Source: an uncultured Lachnospiraceae bacterium (GTDB lineage Bacteria; Bacillota; Clostridia; Lachnospirales; Lachnospiraceae). Taken from it: a DNA stretch of 36,125 nt. Positions 7,366 to 15,998 of the stretch are shown here, in pieces (the first letter of the stretch is position 1; each line of letters begins with the position of its first letter). The position numbers and the translations under genes were made by a program. Where the stretch lies: contig CAMULB010000008.1 of NCBI GenBank assembly GCA_947089585.1, positions 1-36,125 of the forward strand. The letters run 5' to 3'. Below the pieces are notes generated by a model. The model was not told the DNA's origin and did no database searches. It saw nothing but the letters and a program-made list of their open reading frames with translations.

Positions 7366-8817
7366 ATGATACAGGAAAGAAAGAACAAGGTAACGATTGG
7401 TCAGGAAGGAAAAGACGGGATTCCGGTGTTGTTTGTCAAGGAAGGAATGCAGGATCAGCTGCTGCCTGAGGGGGAAGCCGGATTTTTCACCGCATCCTTT
7501 TTGCAGACGGCGCTTTGGCCGATTCAGGGACGGATGACACTTCTCGTAGGTCTGGGAAAAAAGCAGCTGGACCGGATGAAGGTGAAGGAGGCGGGAGCGA
7601 AAGCGGCAGCCGAATGCAGAGCGAAAAAATTTGCGGCGGTGTCGTTGGATGTCTCTTTACTGGTGCAGGAGCAGGGAATGGAAGCGGTTCGCGATGTGGT
7701 AGAGGGCGCGCTGCTCAGTACATATCATCTGCCCGGCTTTGGTGAGAAGCAAAAGGAGCTGTCAGAGGAACCCGGATTGGAGCTTTTTTTGACTGGTATC
7801 ACAGAGCAGCAGCAAGCACAGGCCGAACAGTTGGCGGAAGAAGCTGCGGTGCTGGCAGAAGGCGTGATGTTCGCCAGAGATCTTGTCAATCTGCCGGGCA
7901 ATCATTTACGGCCGCAGGATTTTGCCCGCCAGATTACGGAGCAGATGAAAGGACTGGCTGTGGAGTGCGTTTGCTATGAGCGTGACCAGTTAAAGGCGAT
8001 GGGGATGGACGGATTGCTGGCAGTCGGTGACAGCAGTGAATTTCCACCGTGCCTGCTGGTGCTGCGCTATCGCGGGGCGGCGGACAGCAAGCGGACGATT
8101 GGATTGGTGGGAAAAGGCGTGACCTGCGATACCGGCGGCTACTGTCTGAAAGCGGCGGGTTCCATGCTGGGGATCAAAGGCGATATGGCCGGAGGAGCGG
8201 CAGTGGCCGGCGCTGTTTATGCGATGGCAAAGCTGCAGGCAGCGACAAATGCAACAGCTGTGATTCCGATGTGTGAGAACCGCATTTCTTCTGGCAGCTT
8301 CCTTCCGGGCGATGTGATTTCTTCCTATGCGGGTAAGACGATTGAGATCGGCAACACTGACGCCGAAGGACGGCTGATTCTGGCGGATGCAGTGGCCTAT
8401 GCAGTGAAGGACGAGAAGGTGACGGAGCTGCTGGATATCGCGACTCTGACCGGGGCGGTTGTGTCAATGCTTGGATTTTCCGTTGGCGGCGTACTCTGTG
8501 ATTCGGAAGACTGGTATCGGCAGTTCGCGCAGGCGTATCAGGCTTCCGGCGAACGCTATCTGCGGGTTCCGTTCTACGACGAGCATGAGAAAATGATCGA
8601 AAGTGATCTGGCTGATGTCAGAAATATGAGTAAGGATGGCTGCGGTACGATTACGGCTGGTCTGTTTATCCGCAGATTTGCAGAAGAAAAGCCTTGGCTG
8701 CATTTGGATATCGCTGGAACGGCCTGGGTGGACAGCCCGGTATTTGCGTTTCAGGCCAAAGGGGCGACCGGCGCTGGCGTGACGACGATTTATCAGCTTT
8801 GCCGCGGGGAGGAATAG
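7366..8817 (+). CDS. Leucyl aminopeptidase family protein (M17)
   Basis: The 483-residue protein has the M17 metallopeptidase domain in its C-terminal two thirds. The signature NTDAEGRL is at residues 330-337 (Asp332, Glu334, Arg336). The other metal and catalytic positions are visible in GKGVTCDTGG (Lys250, Asp255), CLK (Lys262) and GDMAGG (Asp273). These enzymes use two metal ions to release N-terminal residues from peptides in the cytoplasm and are usually hexameric. The family's usual FDSGG is CDTGG here and DMGGA is DMAGG, both mild changes. The N-terminal 160 residues are divergent, as is normal. The gene is followed 3 bases later by cutC and probably forms one transcript with it and the CcdA fusion gene. 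Confidence 0.93.
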   Translation: MIQERKNKVTIGQEGKDGIPVLFVKEGMQDQLLPEGEAGFFTASFLQTALWPIQGRMTLLVGLGKKQLDRMKVKEAGAKAAAECRAKKFAAVSLDVSLLVQEQGMEAVRDVVEGALLSTYHLPGFGEKQKELSEEPGLELFLTGITEQQQAQAEQLAEEAAVLAEGVMFARDLVNLPGNHLRPQDFARQITEQMKGLAVECVCYERDQLKAMGMDGLLAVGDSSEFPPCLLVLRYRGAADSKRTIGLVGKGVTCDTGGYCLKAAGSMLGIKGDMAGGAAVAGAVYAMAKLQAATNATAVIPMCENRISSGSFLPGDVISSYAGKTIEIGNTDAEGRLILADAVAYAVKDEKVTELLDIATLTGAVVSMLGFSVGGVLCDSEDWYRQFAQAYQASGERYLRVPFYDEHEKMIESDLADVRNMSKDGCGTITAGLFIRRFAEEKPWLHLDIAGTAWVDSPVFAFQAKGATGAGVTTIYQLCRGEE

Positions 8818-8820
8818 GAG

Positions 8821-9567
8821 ATGGACAAATTTATTTTAGAGGTATGTGTAGATTCGGTGGAGTCCGCAGTGGCGGCGGCAAAGGGCGGCGCTACGCGCTT
8901 AGAGCTGTGCGCCAATCTGATTATTGGCGGGACGTCGCCGAGCCCGTATTTGTTTGAAGAGATTCGCAAGCACACACAGATTCCGATCCATGTGCTGCTG
9001 CGTCCGCGCTTTGGGGATTTCTGCTATACGGAGTCGGAATTTGCAATTTTGAAGCAGGAAATTGCTGCGTTCAAGCGTATGGGAGCAGAAGGCGCGGTCA
9101 TTGGGATTCTTACGCCGGACGGCAATCTCGACCAGCAGCGCCTGGCGGAGATGACCGCGCTGGCGCCTGGTATGTCGTTGACACTGCATCGTGCTTTTGA
9201 CGTCTGCAAGGACCCAATTCAGGCGATGGAGCAGGCGATTGCTCTGGGATTTTCTACGATTTTGACCTCCGGACAGAAAAACAGTGCATTGGAGGGAGCA
9301 GAATTGATCGCCGAGCTGACGGCGCAGAGCGCAGGGCGCATTGCGATTCAGGCCGGAAGCGGGGTCAATGCGCAAGTGATCAAGCAGCTGTATCCGCTGA
9401 CGAAGACGACGGCTTATCATATGTCGGGAAAAATGACGCTGGACAGCCGCATGCGTTACCGCAAGGAAGGTGTGAGCATGGGCATTGGCAGCGTCAGTGA
9501 ATATGAGATTTGGCAGACCAATGAAGAGGCCGTGCGGGAGGCGCGTACTGTATTGGAAGGACTCTAA
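8821..9567 (+). CDS. cutC: CutC family protein
   Basis: The 248-residue protein is a full-length CutC TIM barrel. Conserved family blocks are visible: LEVCVDSVESAVAAAKGGATRLELCANL at the N terminus, GGTSPS, HVLLRPRFGDFCYTE, GAVIGILTPDGNLD, TLHRAFDV and ILTSGQKNSALEG, and later QAGSGVN and YHMSGK. CutC was first linked to copper tolerance in E. coli; direct copper handling is disputed, so no reaction is assigned. The ribosome-binding site GGAG overlaps the stop codon of the aminopeptidase gene, which suggests translational coupling. The next gene starts 3 bases after its stop and encodes a redox membrane protein, so a role in metal or thiol homeostasis would fit the neighbourhood, as an inference. 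Confidence 0.93.
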   Translation: MDKFILEVCVDSVESAVAAAKGGATRLELCANLIIGGTSPSPYLFEEIRKHTQIPIHVLLRPRFGDFCYTESEFAILKQEIAAFKRMGAEGAVIGILTPDGNLDQQRLAEMTALAPGMSLTLHRAFDVCKDPIQAMEQAIALGFSTILTSGQKNSALEGAELIAELTAQSAGRIAIQAGSGVNAQVIKQLYPLTKTTAYHMSGKMTLDSRMRYRKEGVSMGIGSVSEYEIWQTNEEAVREARTVLEGL

Positions 9568-9570
9568 GAG

Positions 9571-11352
9571 ATGATCAAAAAAAGAAGCGTATGTCTGCGC
9601 TGGATGCTGCTGTTCCTGTTTCAGATTGTGCTGACAGGGGGACCGATGCCGGTTCTGGGGGCCGAAGGAGCGTCAGGAGAAGCGCTTGCGGCAAACGGAG
9701 CTGTTTCTGCGGACGAAGGGGTGTCGGGAGAAGCGCTTGCGGCCAAAGAGGAGACACAGCAGCCGGAACTGACCGTTATATATTTTTATCAAAATGTTTG
9801 CGCTTCCTGTGACGGAGATGCAGAGTTCTTCCGCTTGTATCAGCAGTGGCTCACGCCGGAAGAGCAAGAGCAGTTCGAGGGCAGCATCGCTTCTTATAAT
9901 GTATTTTTGGATTCCTGCAAGGAGAAGTATCAGCAGCAGGCCGAACGTTTGGGGATTCCAGAAGGAACCTCGCTGCCGGTGCTGGTGGTGGGAGACCGCT
10001 GGGTCAGCGGCTTGGATCAGATGGAGGCGCTGCTGCAGGAAGAGGCGGCAGAAGCGGAGAAGGCACAGCAGGAATCCGGGGAAGAGGTACGGACAGAAGC
10101 CGGCGCAGGGGACGCGCAGGCCAAAGCAGGCATAGAAAAAGCGCAGACGGAAGCAGAAGGTGGAAAAAATACGCAAAATGCGGACGCAAAAGCAGATGCG
10201 GCGGCGCAGCAGGAGCTGGTGCAGGAGCTTTTGCGGCACCTTACGGACGATTCGGCTCCGGTGGTGGTACTGTTTACGACTGAAAATTGTACGGATTGCG
10301 AGCAGGCGAAGGAATGGCTGCAGCAGGAGGCGGGACAGTCTGGCGGGGTGATTTTAACGTACAATATTATCCGGGATCCCTGTCTGGAATTTTTGAAGTG
10401 CATGTTTCGGGAATATGGGGTGGCAGAGCAGGAGCAGAAGGTTCCGGCACTGTTTTATGGGGATCAGGTCGTAGTGCGGGCGGAGCAGATTCGCCAGCTG
10501 TCGGCCGAAGCGTTATGGGGGTCGGACGGAAACGTGAAGCTGGGCAAAAAAATCAGTGCGGTTCATGAGGTGCTGGCCCAAACGCTGCAAGAGCAAGGGG
10601 AAAACGGCGAAGCGGGGGCGTTTGCTTTGACGGGAGAAGGAGGCGGTGGACAGAGTCTGCTTACACTGGCTGGAGCCGGATTGTTGGCCGGCTTTAATCC
10701 CTGTTCTATTTCCATGCTTTTGATGCTGCTGTCGATGGTGGCGGCCGAGCGGGCTTCCGTGTTCAAGAGCGGACTGCTGTATTTGGCGGGGAAATATGTG
10801 GTATATGTAGCGATTGGCCTGATTTTCTATACTTCGGCGGCGGGTCTGTCCGATTTTATGTTATCCGATGCCGGAAGAGTGCTGGATCTGAGCTTGGTTC
10901 TCCTGTTTGCAGCGGCTGGCGTGCTGTATCTGATTGACGCAATCCGGGTATTTCGCCAGGATTACGGGGGAGTCAAAACACAGCTTCCCAAAGGACTGCG
11001 TAAATGGAACCACAATTTGATTCGCCGGGCGGTCTCTTATGGCGGGATTTTTAAGCCGCTGCTGATATTGGGACTGGGGATGGCAATTTCGGTAGGCGAA
11101 TTTTTTTGTACGGGACAGATTTATATGGCTTCGATTACGTATTTGCTAAAGGTACAGGCCGCCGGCGTGTGGATTTATTTTTTGGTCTATGTGACAGCGA
11201 TGTCGCTGCCGGCTTTGCTGATGCTGCTGGTAATCCAGAAAACAAGAAATACCGAGCGCGTTTCGGAATTTATGCTGCGTCATATGGGGGCCGTGAAGGT
11301 TTTTAATGCACTGTTGTTTTTGGCTTATGCCGTCTACTTTATGATTCCTTGA
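9571..11352 (+). CDS. CcdA/DsbD-like transmembrane thiol reductase with two thioredoxin-like domains
   Basis: The 593-residue protein starts with a signal or anchor segment (about 8-30). A first thioredoxin-like domain follows with CASC (Cys77, Cys80), then a long acidic, Gln/Ala-rich linker (about 155-215), then a second thioredoxin-like domain with CTDC (Cys240, Cys243). From about 365 there are roughly six membrane helices of the CcdA/DsbD type, with NPC (Cys378) and EFFC (Cys513) as the probable membrane cysteine pair. In that family electrons pass from cytoplasmic thioredoxin through the membrane pair to an outer thioredoxin domain. The order here, two outer domains in front of the membrane part, is unlike E. 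coli DsbD (outer beta domain, membrane, outer thioredoxin). A 51-base in-frame duplication sits just after the signal segment. It is the last gene of its run. Confidence 0.88.
   Translation: MIKKRSVCLRWMLLFLFQIVLTGGPMPVLGAEGASGEALAANGAVSADEGVSGEALAAKEETQQPELTVIYFYQNVCASCDGDAEFFRLYQQWLTPEEQEQFEGSIASYNVFLDSCKEKYQQQAERLGIPEGTSLPVLVVGDRWVSGLDQMEALLQEEAAEAEKAQQESGEEVRTEAGAGDAQAKAGIEKAQTEAEGGKNTQNADAKADAAAQQELVQELLRHLTDDSAPVVVLFTTENCTDCEQAKEWLQQEAGQSGGVILTYNIIRDPCLEFLKCMFREYGVAEQEQKVPALFYGDQVVVRAEQIRQLSAEALWGSDGNVKLGKKISAVHEVLAQTLQEQGENGEAGAFALTGEGGGGQSLLTLAGAGLLAGFNPCSISMLLMLLSMVAAERASVFKSGLLYLAGKYVVYVAIGLIFYTSAAGLSDFMLSDAGRVLDLSLVLLFAAAGVLYLIDAIRVFRQDYGGVKTQLPKGLRKWNHNLIRRAVSYGGIFKPLLILGLGMAISVGEFFCTGQIYMASITYLLKVQAAGVWIYFLVYVTAMSLPALLMLLVIQKTRNTERVSEFMLRHMGAVKVFNALLFLAYAVYFMIP
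9663..9747 (+). repeat. In-frame 51-base tandem duplication
   Basis: A block starting CGAAGG(A/G) and ending GAAGCGCTTGCGGC occurs at 9663 and again at 9714. It repeats SGEALAA in the linker after the signal segment of the CcdA-like protein. Confidence 0.7.
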
Positions 11353-11644
11353 ACTGGCAGCGGCAGATGGATGCGCAGTCTGCATATTGCGTCAGCAGCG
11401 GGCCGGGCGTCTCGTCTCCTTGTTCGCCGCGGGCGTGAAGCTCCCGCTGCAGCTCAGCCACAAGGCGGGTGCGAACTGCGCTGCGGTGAATGTGACATGG
11501 CTCAGGATCGTCGAAGAATGCGACGCTTTTTTGGAGAATAATACTTTCTTTTAACGGAAGATCCTTTAACAGGCCGTCATAGAGCAAGCCGGATGTACCG
11601 TAGAGCTTGAGCGAGGGCAGGATTTTTTTGGATTTGAATAACAT
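11339..11644 (-). CDS. Small conserved-looking protein of unknown function
   Basis: The frame encodes 101 residues from ATG at 11644. AAGGAG is placed 8 bases upstream of it and a promoter-like sequence lies further upstream, so it is probably a real gene although its stop overlaps the end of the convergent CcdA gene by 14 bases. The N-terminal half is well patterned (LLYDGLLKDLPLKESIILQKSVAFFDDPEP), followed by CHIHRSAVRTRLVAELQRE. The C terminus has two cysteines near its end (ASICRCQF). I do not recognise a family. No signal peptide or membrane helix is visible. It occupies the whole space between two long plus-strand genes, where no other coding frame fits. Confidence 0.65.
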   Translation of the reverse strand: MLFKSKKILPSLKLYGTSGLLYDGLLKDLPLKESIILQKSVAFFDDPEPCHIHRSAVRTRLVAELQRELHARGEQGDETPGPLLTQYADCASICRCQFKES

Positions 11645-11655
11645 GAGTTTGTCTC

Positions 11656-11703
11656 CTTATCTTTTGATAAGTTTACTTTACTATAGATGGGGAAAGATTT
11701 CAA
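11656..11703 (-). promoter_or_regulatory. Promoter and palindrome upstream of the small minus-strand gene
   Basis: On the minus strand TTGAAA (11703-11698) and TAAAGT (11680-11675) are 17 bases apart. Immediately downstream CTTATC-TTTT-GATAAG (11656-11671) forms a perfect inverted repeat at the expected transcription start, overlapping the ribosome-binding site. It could be an operator or a leader hairpin. Confidence 0.5.
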
Positions 11704-11727
11704 CAAGGGAAAGAAGAGAATGATGCG

Positions 11728-14004
11728 ATGAAGAAATCAGAAGGGATTACGAGGCGGAACCGAATTTCCATCCGGCTCCTTTGCTCCTATCTTGTGATTA
11801 TACTTGCTCCGGCGGTGGCAGTTCTTGTCATCTATTTGACCATGCAGGGAGCGCTTCTGAACATTCAGAAGGAAAAAGCGCAAAATCTGTCTCGCGAAGT
11901 AGCTGTGGCATTTAATAAGGAAGTAGAACAGCTGGAGAATGTGGCCAAATATATTATAACGGACAAAAAACTGAAAGGTTATATGCGGGAGCAGGGAAGC
12001 GGCAATGCTTCACAGGAATATTATCGGGCTTATGAGCTGGCGAAAGCCTATCCAGATTATGCCCTTCTGAATCGCTACATTAAGAATATTTATATTTTAC
12101 CGCTGGAGACCTCTTATTTGATCCAGATTCCCCGTGTCGTACCCAACAATCGACTGGGGATGTCGATTCTTGGGTTGTCGCAGCCGGTGTCCTATGAGGA
12201 AATGGCACGTAGCCTGTTTGCATTGGGAAAAAATGGACTGGTGTACAGCGAGGGCTCCGGTGTGACGATGAAGTTTCAGGTTGTGCAGCGCTATGATTAC
12301 AGCGGAGATGGGATCATGGCCGGAGCCGTTGTGATCGAGGTGCAGGAAAAAGAGTTTAAGAGCCTTTTGGCGCAAAGTCTGGCAGTTGAATCAGGTATGG
12401 CGTTTCTCGTAGACGGTGATGGCCGGATTTTGTATGTATACGATAGTCATAATGATCGCTATCAGGCAATGGCAGATGGAATCGATTGGCAGAGTTATCT
12501 GCAGGAATACGGCTGGGAGGGCGAGAAAACCGATGTTTACCAAGTACCGGTGGATGTGGAGCAATGGTCGATTGTGACCGTGATGCCCCATCAGGAGCTG
12601 CTGATGAAAGTGGGAAATGGCAGGTATGTCACATTGATTTTGTGCATATTGTCCATACTGATTGGAGTGGCGATTTGTCTGTGGTATTGGAACGAGAATC
12701 AGCCGCTGGTAGATCGTTACCTAAAATACCGCGAAAAATATCCGCAGTGTTCCAAGGCAGAGCCAGAGTCTATGAATCTCTGGAAAAATTTTGGCGGGGT
12801 TCTCGATCAAGTGGACAATCTGCAGCTGAGCCTGGAGAAACAAAAGCAGCGTCTGCTGGAGGGAATTACAAGAAAGATTCTACATGGAATTTATGATTCA
12901 CCGCAGGAGCTGGAACAGGAACTGGCGGAGGCGGAGGTGCCGTTTCCAGTAGCGTTGCCCTGTGTATTGGTGAGCTTGGAGGCGGAGAATTCTGTGGGGC
13001 AGGAGACAGAGCTTTCTTCGGATGAGCTGGAGGCGGTAATTCGTCAGGAGCTGGAACAGCGTTTGGACGCACCCTGGTTTTTGGTTGCGATGGGCTTTTT
13101 AAATTATATCGTTCTGATTCACTGTGAGCGAGCAGACGGCGGCAATGCGATGCGCCGGTTATTTGAGGAATTAAGCTACGCGGTCTACAGCCGGATTCCG
13201 GTGATTCTCTATACCGGAATCAGCGGTTCGGCGGATACGGCGCTGGCGATTGCCGAGGAATATGAGCACGCAGGCCGTATCTGCGAGTATGCCCGCTATT
13301 ATAAGCTGCGTATGCCCTGCCTTTTGGAGGAGCTGCCCAGGCATCAGTATGTGGTGTTTACGGTTGAGCTGGAAATTCAGCTGGAGAAGACGATCAAAAG
13401 CGGTACCAGAGAACGTTTGGAGACGCTGATCGCTCAGGTGAGCGAGAACTATCTGTATTTATCGGAAGAAAAATATGCGCCCGCCAGCTATAATCTGGAG
13501 GTTTTGCGCTGTATACTGCTGCGGTGTTTAGGAGATCAGAAGCGGGAGGAACGTCAGAAGGAGCTGATGAAGGAGATTCATCAGGCCAGAGGCTTTGGCG
13601 AGATGGAGCGGACCATCTGGCATGTCTGGCAGTATTTTGAGGATCGACGGCTGCTTTGTCAGGAACAGGATTTGGGTCATCTGAAGGAGCAGATTGAACG
13701 CTGCATGGAAGAGGGATATTCCAATCCGGATTTTAATCTGGCGGTTCTGGCAGAGCGTTTGCAGGTTGCAGAGAAAAAACTGTATGGTGATTTTAAAAAA
13801 ATATACGGCGTAAGTTTTTCCTCCTATCTGGAGATGAAACGACTTCACTATGCACAAGAATTTTTGAAGGAAAAACGTTCCATCGGAGAGGTGTCGCAGG
13901 CGGTTGGCTACAGCAGCGATTATTCCTTCCGGCGAGCCTTTAAGCGCGTGGTTGGAATGATTCCAAGCGACTACCAAAAAATGCAGGAAACTAGCGAATC
14001 TTAG
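11728..14004 (+). CDS. Membrane-anchored AraC-family regulator with extracellular sensor domain
   Basis: The 758-residue protein has a transmembrane helix at about 18-38, an extracellular region of about 255 residues (Cache-like, with FLVDGDGRILYVYDS near 226-240), a second helix at about 300-321, a long cytoplasmic linker with a coiled part, and a C-terminal AraC DNA-binding domain (about 655-755, FNLAVLAERLQVAEKKLYGDFKKIYGVSF and IGEVSQAVGYSSDYSFRRAFKRVVGMIPSDY). Such one-component membrane regulators are typical next to YtcQ-LplB-YtcP-type sugar transporters in Firmicutes and are thought to sense the transported glycan outside the cell. It lies immediately upstream of a solute-binding lipoprotein, two permeases and a fucosidase, so it most likely activates that operon. 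The start ATG follows AAGAGAATGATGCG; the site is modest. Confidence 0.92.
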   Translation: MKKSEGITRRNRISIRLLCSYLVIILAPAVAVLVIYLTMQGALLNIQKEKAQNLSREVAVAFNKEVEQLENVAKYIITDKKLKGYMREQGSGNASQEYYRAYELAKAYPDYALLNRYIKNIYILPLETSYLIQIPRVVPNNRLGMSILGLSQPVSYEEMARSLFALGKNGLVYSEGSGVTMKFQVVQRYDYSGDGIMAGAVVIEVQEKEFKSLLAQSLAVESGMAFLVDGDGRILYVYDSHNDRYQAMADGIDWQSYLQEYGWEGEKTDVYQVPVDVEQWSIVTVMPHQELLMKVGNGRYVTLILCILSILIGVAICLWYWNENQPLVDRYLKYREKYPQCSKAEPESMNLWKNFGGVLDQVDNLQLSLEKQKQRLLEGITRKILHGIYDSPQELEQELAEAEVPFPVALPCVLVSLEAENSVGQETELSSDELEAVIRQELEQRLDAPWFLVAMGFLNYIVLIHCERADGGNAMRRLFEELSYAVYSRIPVILYTGISGSADTALAIAEEYEHAGRICEYARYYKLRMPCLLEELPRHQYVVFTVELEIQLEKTIKSGTRERLETLIAQVSENYLYLSEEKYAPASYNLEVLRCILLRCLGDQKREERQKELMKEIHQARGFGEMERTIWHVWQYFEDRRLLCQEQDLGHLKEQIERCMEEGYSNPDFNLAVLAERLQVAEKKLYGDFKKIYGVSFSSYLEMKRLHYAQEFLKEKRSIGEVSQAVGYSSDYSFRRAFKRVVGMIPSDYQKMQETSES

Positions 14005-14044
14005 CGATTGGAATAAAAATGTATGGTGAAAAAAAGATTGTTCC

Positions 14045-14073
14045 TTGCGTGAATCGGCTAAATTGGATAAAAT
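14045..14073 (+). promoter_or_regulatory. Promoter candidate for the glycan transport operon
   Basis: TTGCGT (14045-14050) and TAAAAT (14068-14073) are 17 bases apart. They lie between the regulator gene and the solute-binding protein gene and give a leader of about 120 bases. Confidence 0.5.
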
Positions 14074-14108
14074 AAAATGAAGAAAGCAGTGGGAAGTGTA
14101 CGAAATGC

Positions 14109-14143
14109 ACAAGCAAAAAAGTAGATCATGTTTTTTTGCTTGT
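14109..14143 (+). other. AT-rich hairpin in the leader of the solute-binding protein gene
   Basis: ACAAGCAAAAAA pairs perfectly with TTTTTTGCTTGT over 12 bases with an 11-base loop. It lies downstream of the predicted promoter and upstream of the AGGAGG site. It may stabilise the mRNA or attenuate transcription; the low G+C makes it a weak terminator. Confidence 0.5.
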
Positions 14144-14200
14144 CATTTTGGCAACAGTTCCAAAACAAGGTTTTCTAATAAAAGTTAGAGGAGGAAAAAT

Positions 14201-15922
14201 ATGAAGAGCAGCACTTGGAAGAAAATCGTATCGCTCGGCTTAGTTGGGATGCTTTCCATTGGAATGCTGGCAGGCTGCGGCGGTGGCGGCGGCGACAACA
14301 ATGGAGGGGGAGACAGCGGCAGCAAATCAGGTGGCGGAGACGGCGGAGTGAAATTAACCGAGCCGGGTACATATCCGATTGTGGAAGGCGATTTGGAGCT
14401 GTCTATGTTTACCATGAGCATGCCCAATGTAGAAGATTTTGCTACGAATGATTTTACTAAGTTTATGGAAGAGAAGACCGGTATTAAGATGAGCTTCTAT
14501 ACTGGTGGACGTGACGACTGGGAGGAGAAGCTGAACATGCTTCTGCAGTCCGATGATTATCCGGACATCATTTTAGGCGTAAGTCCGAACGTTGCAAAAT
14601 ATGGCGTTAAGGAAGGGATTTTTATTCCGCTGGATGATTATCTGACCGAGGATATTGTACCGAACTATCTCAAAGTGATGGAAGACTATGATCTTAACGT
14701 AACGAGAGAGACGGACGGTAAGATTTACTCTCTGGCAAATATGAACGACTGCTATCACTGCAGCTATGCTCGTAAGATGTGGATCAATCAGGATTATCTG
14801 GATCAAATAGGCTGTGAGATTCCGACTACCACCGAAGAATTTAAGGAAGTATGCAAGAAATTCCTGGAGTTTAAGCCGGATGGCGTTGCTGTGGCAGGTG
14901 CGGATGTAGGCTGGCACTGCCGTATGCAGGATTGGATTCAGGGGGCATTTACCTTTATTCCGATCGAATCACAGACATTTATCGTAAGGGATACCGTTGC
15001 CCTGGATTCAGAGACTGGAAAATTAGAGTGTATGGCAACGACCGATGCATATAAGGAAAGCTTAAAGTATATCAAAGAGCTGTATGATATGGGCGCTATT
15101 TACGACGGCGACTTTACTCAGACCGGCGAGCAGCTGAAGACACTGGTAAATCAGGCGGATGAACCGGTACTGTGCTTTACGGCAGGAACCATTTCGGACG
15201 CAATTGACTCAGAAGCAAACAATGAGCTGTATCGCAAATATGTGCCGATGGCTCCGATTGCAGGACCGGACGGAACGAGAATTGCTTGGTTTGATTCCAC
15301 ACAGGGCGCAAGCTCAGGTGCGGTTTGTATTACAGACAAATGTGAGAACGTAGAAGCAGCGCTGCGTTGGGTTGACTTCTTCTACAGCGAGACCGGTGAT
15401 CTTTGCTCACAGTACGGAGCAGAGGAGGGAACGGACTGGGTGCTGAATCCGGATGGCAAGGTTGGCTTGAACGGCGAGCCGGCTCTGTATGAAGTGCTGA
15501 ATGCATATTCTCCTGATACACAGAACCATGACTGGCAGGACGTAGGAATTCGTGTTGCAACTGAGAAATATCGTATGGGTCAGGCGGTAGATCCGGATGT
15601 AGACAAAGGAACTGCTGCAGGTCTGGAGCGGCTGCTCTATGATGCAAGTAAGGAGCTGTATGAGCCGTACAATGAGAGCCGCTATATGCAGCTGCCGCAG
15701 CTGAAGGTAACAGATGAAGAGAGCACGGATGTATCTACAATTGCGGTAGAGATCGAGAAGCTGATTGCGGAAGACGGCGTTGCCTTTATGACCGGCAAGA
15801 AGGACATTGACAAAGAGTGGGATAATTATCTCACGGCTCTGGAAAATGCAGGCTTATCCAAGTATATGGAAGTCTATCAGGCCGCTTATGACAGATATGT
15901 CTCTGGAGGCAAAGCAGAATAA
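14201..15922 (+). CDS. Extracellular solute-binding lipoprotein of a carbohydrate ABC transporter
   Basis: The 573-residue protein starts with a lipoprotein signal peptide ending LAGC (Cys26), followed by a Gly/Ser/Asn-rich flexible linker. The mature part is a family 1-type binding protein of the large LplA/YtcQ kind, with the conserved WEEKLNMLLQSDDYPDIIL and a C-terminal EKLIAEDGVAFMTGKKDIDKEWDNYLTALENAGLSKYMEVYQAAYDRY. It should be tethered outside the membrane and deliver an oligosaccharide to the two permeases that follow. The neighbouring alpha-L-fucosidase suggests a fucosylated glycan as ligand, an inference. GAGGAGG is placed 7 bases before the ATG. A hairpin after the stop codon probably allows higher expression of this gene than of the permeases. 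Confidence 0.93.
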   Translation: MKSSTWKKIVSLGLVGMLSIGMLAGCGGGGGDNNGGGDSGSKSGGGDGGVKLTEPGTYPIVEGDLELSMFTMSMPNVEDFATNDFTKFMEEKTGIKMSFYTGGRDDWEEKLNMLLQSDDYPDIILGVSPNVAKYGVKEGIFIPLDDYLTEDIVPNYLKVMEDYDLNVTRETDGKIYSLANMNDCYHCSYARKMWINQDYLDQIGCEIPTTTEEFKEVCKKFLEFKPDGVAVAGADVGWHCRMQDWIQGAFTFIPIESQTFIVRDTVALDSETGKLECMATTDAYKESLKYIKELYDMGAIYDGDFTQTGEQLKTLVNQADEPVLCFTAGTISDAIDSEANNELYRKYVPMAPIAGPDGTRIAWFDSTQGASSGAVCITDKCENVEAALRWVDFFYSETGDLCSQYGAEEGTDWVLNPDGKVGLNGEPALYEVLNAYSPDTQNHDWQDVGIRVATEKYRMGQAVDPDVDKGTAAGLERLLYDASKELYEPYNESRYMQLPQLKVTDEESTDVSTIAVEIEKLIAEDGVAFMTGKKDIDKEWDNYLTALENAGLSKYMEVYQAAYDRYVSGGKAE

Positions 15923-15951
15923 AGAAGATCTGCGAGAGAAGGAAGCTTGAG

Positions 15952-15980
15952 AGCCGTCCGCTTTTTGCGGGCGGCTTTTC
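15952..15980 (+). terminator. Intercistronic hairpin between binding protein and permease genes
   Basis: AGCCGTCCGC pairs with GCGGGCGGCT (one G-U) around TTTTT and is followed by TTTTC. It sits 30 bases after the binding-protein stop. It is best read as a partial terminator or mRNA-stabilising end, since the permeases seem to lack another promoter. Confidence 0.7.
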
Positions 15981-15998
15981 TGGAAAAGGAGGAGTTAG

